From assembly GCF_900117455.1 (NCBI RefSeq), contig NZ_FPHO01000003.1:806001-870000 (forward strand): a stretch of 64,000 bases of DNA, read 5' to 3'. This stretch comes from Hyphomicrobium sp. CS1GBMeth3. Lineage in GTDB: Bacteria; Pseudomonadota; Alphaproteobacteria; Rhizobiales; Hyphomicrobiaceae. Position numbers and translations under genes: made by a program. This document shows, one piece after another, positions 61,681 through 64,000 of the stretch (within the stretch, counting starts at the first letter, position 1; the number at the start of each line of letters is the position of its first letter). The notes below the pieces were generated by a model. It did no database searches. It was not told the DNA's origin and saw nothing but the letters and a program-made list of their open reading frames with translations.

Positions 61681-62976
61681 CTAGGTCGAGCGCATCCGTC
61701 GATCCGCAGGGTTCGGCGCGTCGCGTGTCGGCAACTTTCGAGCAACCCGAGCCGCACGCTTCTTGAACCAGACGACAATGCCCGTCGCCGAGAGCAGCGC
61801 CACCACAAGCCCCATGAACGACAGGAAGATCCGGCCGGGCAAGCCTGCGATGCGGCCCGAGTGCAACGGGAACTGAAGCTGCATGAAGACGTCGGCCGCC
61901 GTGCCTTCCCACGGCACGCGACCGCCTTGCAGAGCGCCGGTTGCCCCGTCGAGGAAGAGCATTTTGACGCCCATGCCGCCGGAGCCATGATCGTCGCCCG
62001 GATGGAAGAAGCTGATGGAATAGAGCCCGTGCAGTCGGCCGTAGAATGCGGCGCCTGCGGGTTCGTCCCAACCGCGGCGGCGTGCTTCCGCGCTCGCGAC
62101 CTCGATCGCCTGCGCATAGTCGAGCTTCGGCGCGATCGGTTTGTTGAGCGCGGCCGGGGCTCGGTCGTCGAACGCATCGGGCGTGAGCGATGACAGTTTG
62201 CTCAGGATGGGTCGCACCACCTCGTTGTTGAGGTTCATCGAGACCGAGGTGAACGCAAGGATGAACAGAGCCGCCCAGAGCCAGAGGCCGAACGCACGGT
62301 GGAGGTCGAGATTCAGCCGGTAGCTGCTGGCCCCGCGCTTGATCTTCCAGGCGGGCTTCCATCGCTCCCACCATGTGCGGCGCGTGTTGGAGCTGACGGC
62401 GATGTCGTACGGTGCGCCATTCTGCCCGTTACGCCGCGGCAGCGTGAGATAGAAGCCGACGAAGCAGTCGAACATCCACACGATGCCGACGATGCCCATG
62501 AACCAGATGCCCCAGCGGTCGATGCCCCAGAAATCGGGAATGTGCATCGAGTAGTGCAGCTTGTAGAGAAACGGGAGAATGTTCTCGGTGTCGAGCGAGA
62601 TGGCCCCCCAGTAGCGCCGTCCCGCAACGTCCCCGCTCGCGGGATCGACGAACACCTGATTGTAGTCGACCGGGTAGAGCGCGCCCGTTTTCGGATCGAC
62701 CTTCGGCTCGACGAAGAAGTCGGCGTTGTGCCCTTCCTCGAACGAAAGCGGGAAATAGCTGACCTGAACACGCGGATCCGCGTTCTCGACACGCTTGGCA
62801 AGGTCAAGCGCGGAAAGCGGCGGGCCGGAGGTCTTTGCGTCGAACAGATGCGGGTTTAGCCATTCGTCGAGTTCGTGATCCCACGAGATCACCGCACCGG
62901 TTATGCCGGCGATGAACAAAAAGACGGCGATGAACAGGCCGCCCCAACGATGGATCAGTGTGAACGCCGCTCGCAT
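61681..62976 (-). CDS. PepSY-associated TM domain protein
   Basis: About 431 aa from ATG 62976 (GGGGAG five bases upstream). Four helices: HRWGGLFIAVFLFIAGITGAVISWDHELDEWLNP (in parts), WFMGIVGIVWMFDCFVGFYLTLPRR, LDLHRAFGLWLWAALFILAFTSVSMNL and FLSFMGLVVALLSATGIVVWFKKR. Conserved His on helices suggest heme or metal contact; members lie next to siderophore receptors and may reduce ferric siderophore (FoxB/FpvG type). Directly downstream of the receptor gene at the window end. Confidence 0.9.
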   Translation of the reverse strand: MRAAFTLIHRWGGLFIAVFLFIAGITGAVISWDHELDEWLNPHLFDAKTSGPPLSALDLAKRVENADPRVQVSYFPLSFEEGHNADFFVEPKVDPKTGALYPVDYNQVFVDPASGDVAGRRYWGAISLDTENILPFLYKLHYSMHIPDFWGIDRWGIWFMGIVGIVWMFDCFVGFYLTLPRRNGQNGAPYDIAVSSNTRRTWWERWKPAWKIKRGASSYRLNLDLHRAFGLWLWAALFILAFTSVSMNLNNEVVRPILSKLSSLTPDAFDDRAPAALNKPIAPKLDYAQAIEVASAEARRRGWDEPAGAAFYGRLHGLYSISFFHPGDDHGSGGMGVKMLFLDGATGALQGGRVPWEGTAADVFMQLQFPLHSGRIAGLPGRIFLSFMGLVVALLSATGIVVWFKKRAARVARKLPTRDAPNPADRRMRST

Positions 62977-63088
62977 TGAACTCCCCGACAGCCGCAACCC
63001 GACGACGAATAAACATGACTGCCGGAGAATACAATACCTCTACCGAGACAGACCGCCGCGAGGCCGCGAAGGCCCTGCAGGCGCAAGC

Positions 63089-64000
63089 TTAGAATTTATA
63101 GGTGATCCCGGTCGTGATGGTACGGGCCGTACCGAGGAAGCAATCGCCGCGCGAAAGGCACGTCGAAACGTATTCTTCATCGCCGATGTTCTTAGCGTTG
63201 ATGGACCAGCGCCAATTGTCCTCCTCGTACGCGATCATGGCGTCAAACAGCGTCACATCCGGCACCTCGATGACGTTGAGGCTATCCCAGGATTTTCCGA
63301 TATAGCGGACGCCCGCTCCAACAGACCAACCCAGGAGGTAGGGCTGGTCGAACTCCCACACGCCCCACATAGACGCGAGATGCTTCGGAATAGACTCGAT
63401 CTGATTGCCATCGGTCGCCGAGTTGTTGTCATACTCGGCCTGGGTGTAAGAGTAGCCGCCCGCAACCTTTAGGTTCTTCGTGATCTGGCCGGTCAGTTCG
63501 ATCTCGAAGCCTCGGATTGCGACTGCGCCGGTCTGAACGTTGTATCCGGGCTCATTCGGATCGGCCTCTAACCGGTTGCTCTCTTCGATGTCGTAGATGG
63601 CGCTGTTGATGGCAAAGTTTGCACCGGCGGGCTGATACTTGAAGCCCAGCTCATACATGCGTCCCGCCTGCGGATCGAAGGCCTGGCTGCCGCTCTGCGG
63701 AGACGAAGTACCGATGATGGGCACAAAAGATTCGCCATAGCTGAAATACGGCGTGAAACCCGATGCGAACTCGTACATGAGGCCCGCGCGATAGGTCGTC
63801 GCGTCGTCCTTTTGGCTCGAGCCGCCGCTCTCGTTGTCGATCCAGTCCTTGCGCATGCCAAGAACGGCGATCCAGTTGCCGAGCCGCAACTGATCCTGGA
63901 CGTAAAGACCGGCCTGCTCGACCGTTTGATCGGTGAGGCTGGTGTAGCCAAAGTTGAGATTTTCCGGCTGGCCGTAAACCGGGTCGAAAACGCTGATCGG
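63089..64000 (-). CDS. TonB-dependent siderophore receptor, partial
   Basis: The frame runs to the window edge, so the plug and N-terminus are outside. The visible 303 residues are barrel strands of a FhuA/FoxA-like receptor: TSLTDQTVEQAGLYVQDQLRL, YRAGLMYEFASGFTPYFSYGESF, GRMYELGFKYQP and the terminal strand ITTGITYKF with the C-terminal Phe. A cysteine pair (CLSRGDC) near the end is common in ferrichrome/hydroxamate receptors. Imports a ferric siderophore across the outer membrane; the PepSY protein downstream would release iron. Confidence 0.9.
   Translation of the reverse strand, partial: PISVFDPVYGQPENLNFGYTSLTDQTVEQAGLYVQDQLRLGNWIAVLGMRKDWIDNESGGSSQKDDATTYRAGLMYEFASGFTPYFSYGESFVPIIGTSSPQSGSQAFDPQAGRMYELGFKYQPAGANFAINSAIYDIEESNRLEADPNEPGYNVQTGAVAIRGFEIELTGQITKNLKVAGGYSYTQAEYDNNSATDGNQIESIPKHLASMWGVWEFDQPYLLGWSVGAGVRYIGKSWDSLNVIEVPDVTLFDAMIAYEEDNWRWSINAKNIGDEEYVSTCLSRGDCFLGTARTITTGITYKF

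Noticed and set aside
61415..61684. 89-codon plus-strand open frame in the gap before the PepSY gene
   Set aside because: No family likeness, no Shine-Dalgarno, and it runs into the 3' end of the opposite gene.

Overview
The window looks like a chromosomal segment of a GC-rich alphaproteobacterium of the order Hyphomicrobiales, perhaps a Hyphomicrobium-like methylotroph relative. This is inferred from the infC sequence and neighbourhood, the order cyoABCD-surf1-regB-regA with a divergent MFS gene, rhizobial-type exopolysaccharide genes and a RirA-like operator. There is no rRNA operon, tRNA, CRISPR array, insertion sequence or phage gene that I can see.

Layout. 1-1.1 kb: 3' part of a von Willebrand A protein. 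1.2-3.9 kb: infC (probable non-AUG start), a GT4 glycosyltransferase and an alpha/beta hydrolase. 3.9-8.1 kb: leftward polysaccharide genes (initiating phosphotransferase, polymerase/ligase, flippase) joined by overlapping starts and stops. 8.2-13.1 kb: metabolic genes: an FAH-family enzyme divergent from a probable fluoroacetate dehalogenase, a phospholipase C-like/DUF4332 fusion, a membrane protein and a cobalamin-type binding protein.

13.2-33.2 kb is a large exopolysaccharide locus. It has two chain-length/BY-kinase-like proteins, an ExoF-like export protein, a second initiating transferase, a second flippase and a second polymerase. It also has several glycosyltransferases (including a GT4-GT26 fusion resembling GumH plus GumM), a secreted GH5 glucanase, a phosphoribosyltransferase-HAD fusion and two GMC oxidoreductases. 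The second GMC protein has the cysteine pattern of the FeS-containing FAD-glucose dehydrogenase large subunit and is followed by a small Tat-signal protein. 33.2-36.7 kb: a four-gene leftward operon (GT39, PAP2, GT2, LAB_N) that looks like polyprenyl-phosphate-sugar synthesis for lipid A or envelope modification.

36.8-46 kb: an ArsR regulator with an SRPBCC-PNPOx fusion, an Lrp regulator divergent from alanine racemase and D-amino-acid dehydrogenase, PPK2, a decayed thiolase and a YdeP-type molybdopterin oxidoreductase with a small winged-helix-like partner. 45.8-54.1 kb: the RegB/RegA redox two-component system, SURF1 and cytochrome bo3 oxidase CyoABCD, closely packed on the minus strand, with a divergent MFS transporter.

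54.2-64 kb is an iron/heme region. A TonB-dependent heme receptor, interrupted by a frameshift, is divergent from hmuTUV. Their shared promoter region contains a perfect 23-bp palindrome that fits the RirA iron-responsive pattern TGA-N9-TCA. A frameshifted remnant of an adenylate-cyclase-type gene, a sodium/solute symporter, a PepSY membrane protein and a partial siderophore receptor follow.

The strongest leads are the iron operator with the broken receptor, the FeS GMC dehydrogenase and PRTase-HAD fusion inside the exopolysaccharide locus, the fluoroacetate dehalogenase with every known catalytic residue, the GT4-GT26 fusion, and the phospholipase C-like/DUF4332 fusion. I did not find a completely unknown multi-gene system that I could defend.
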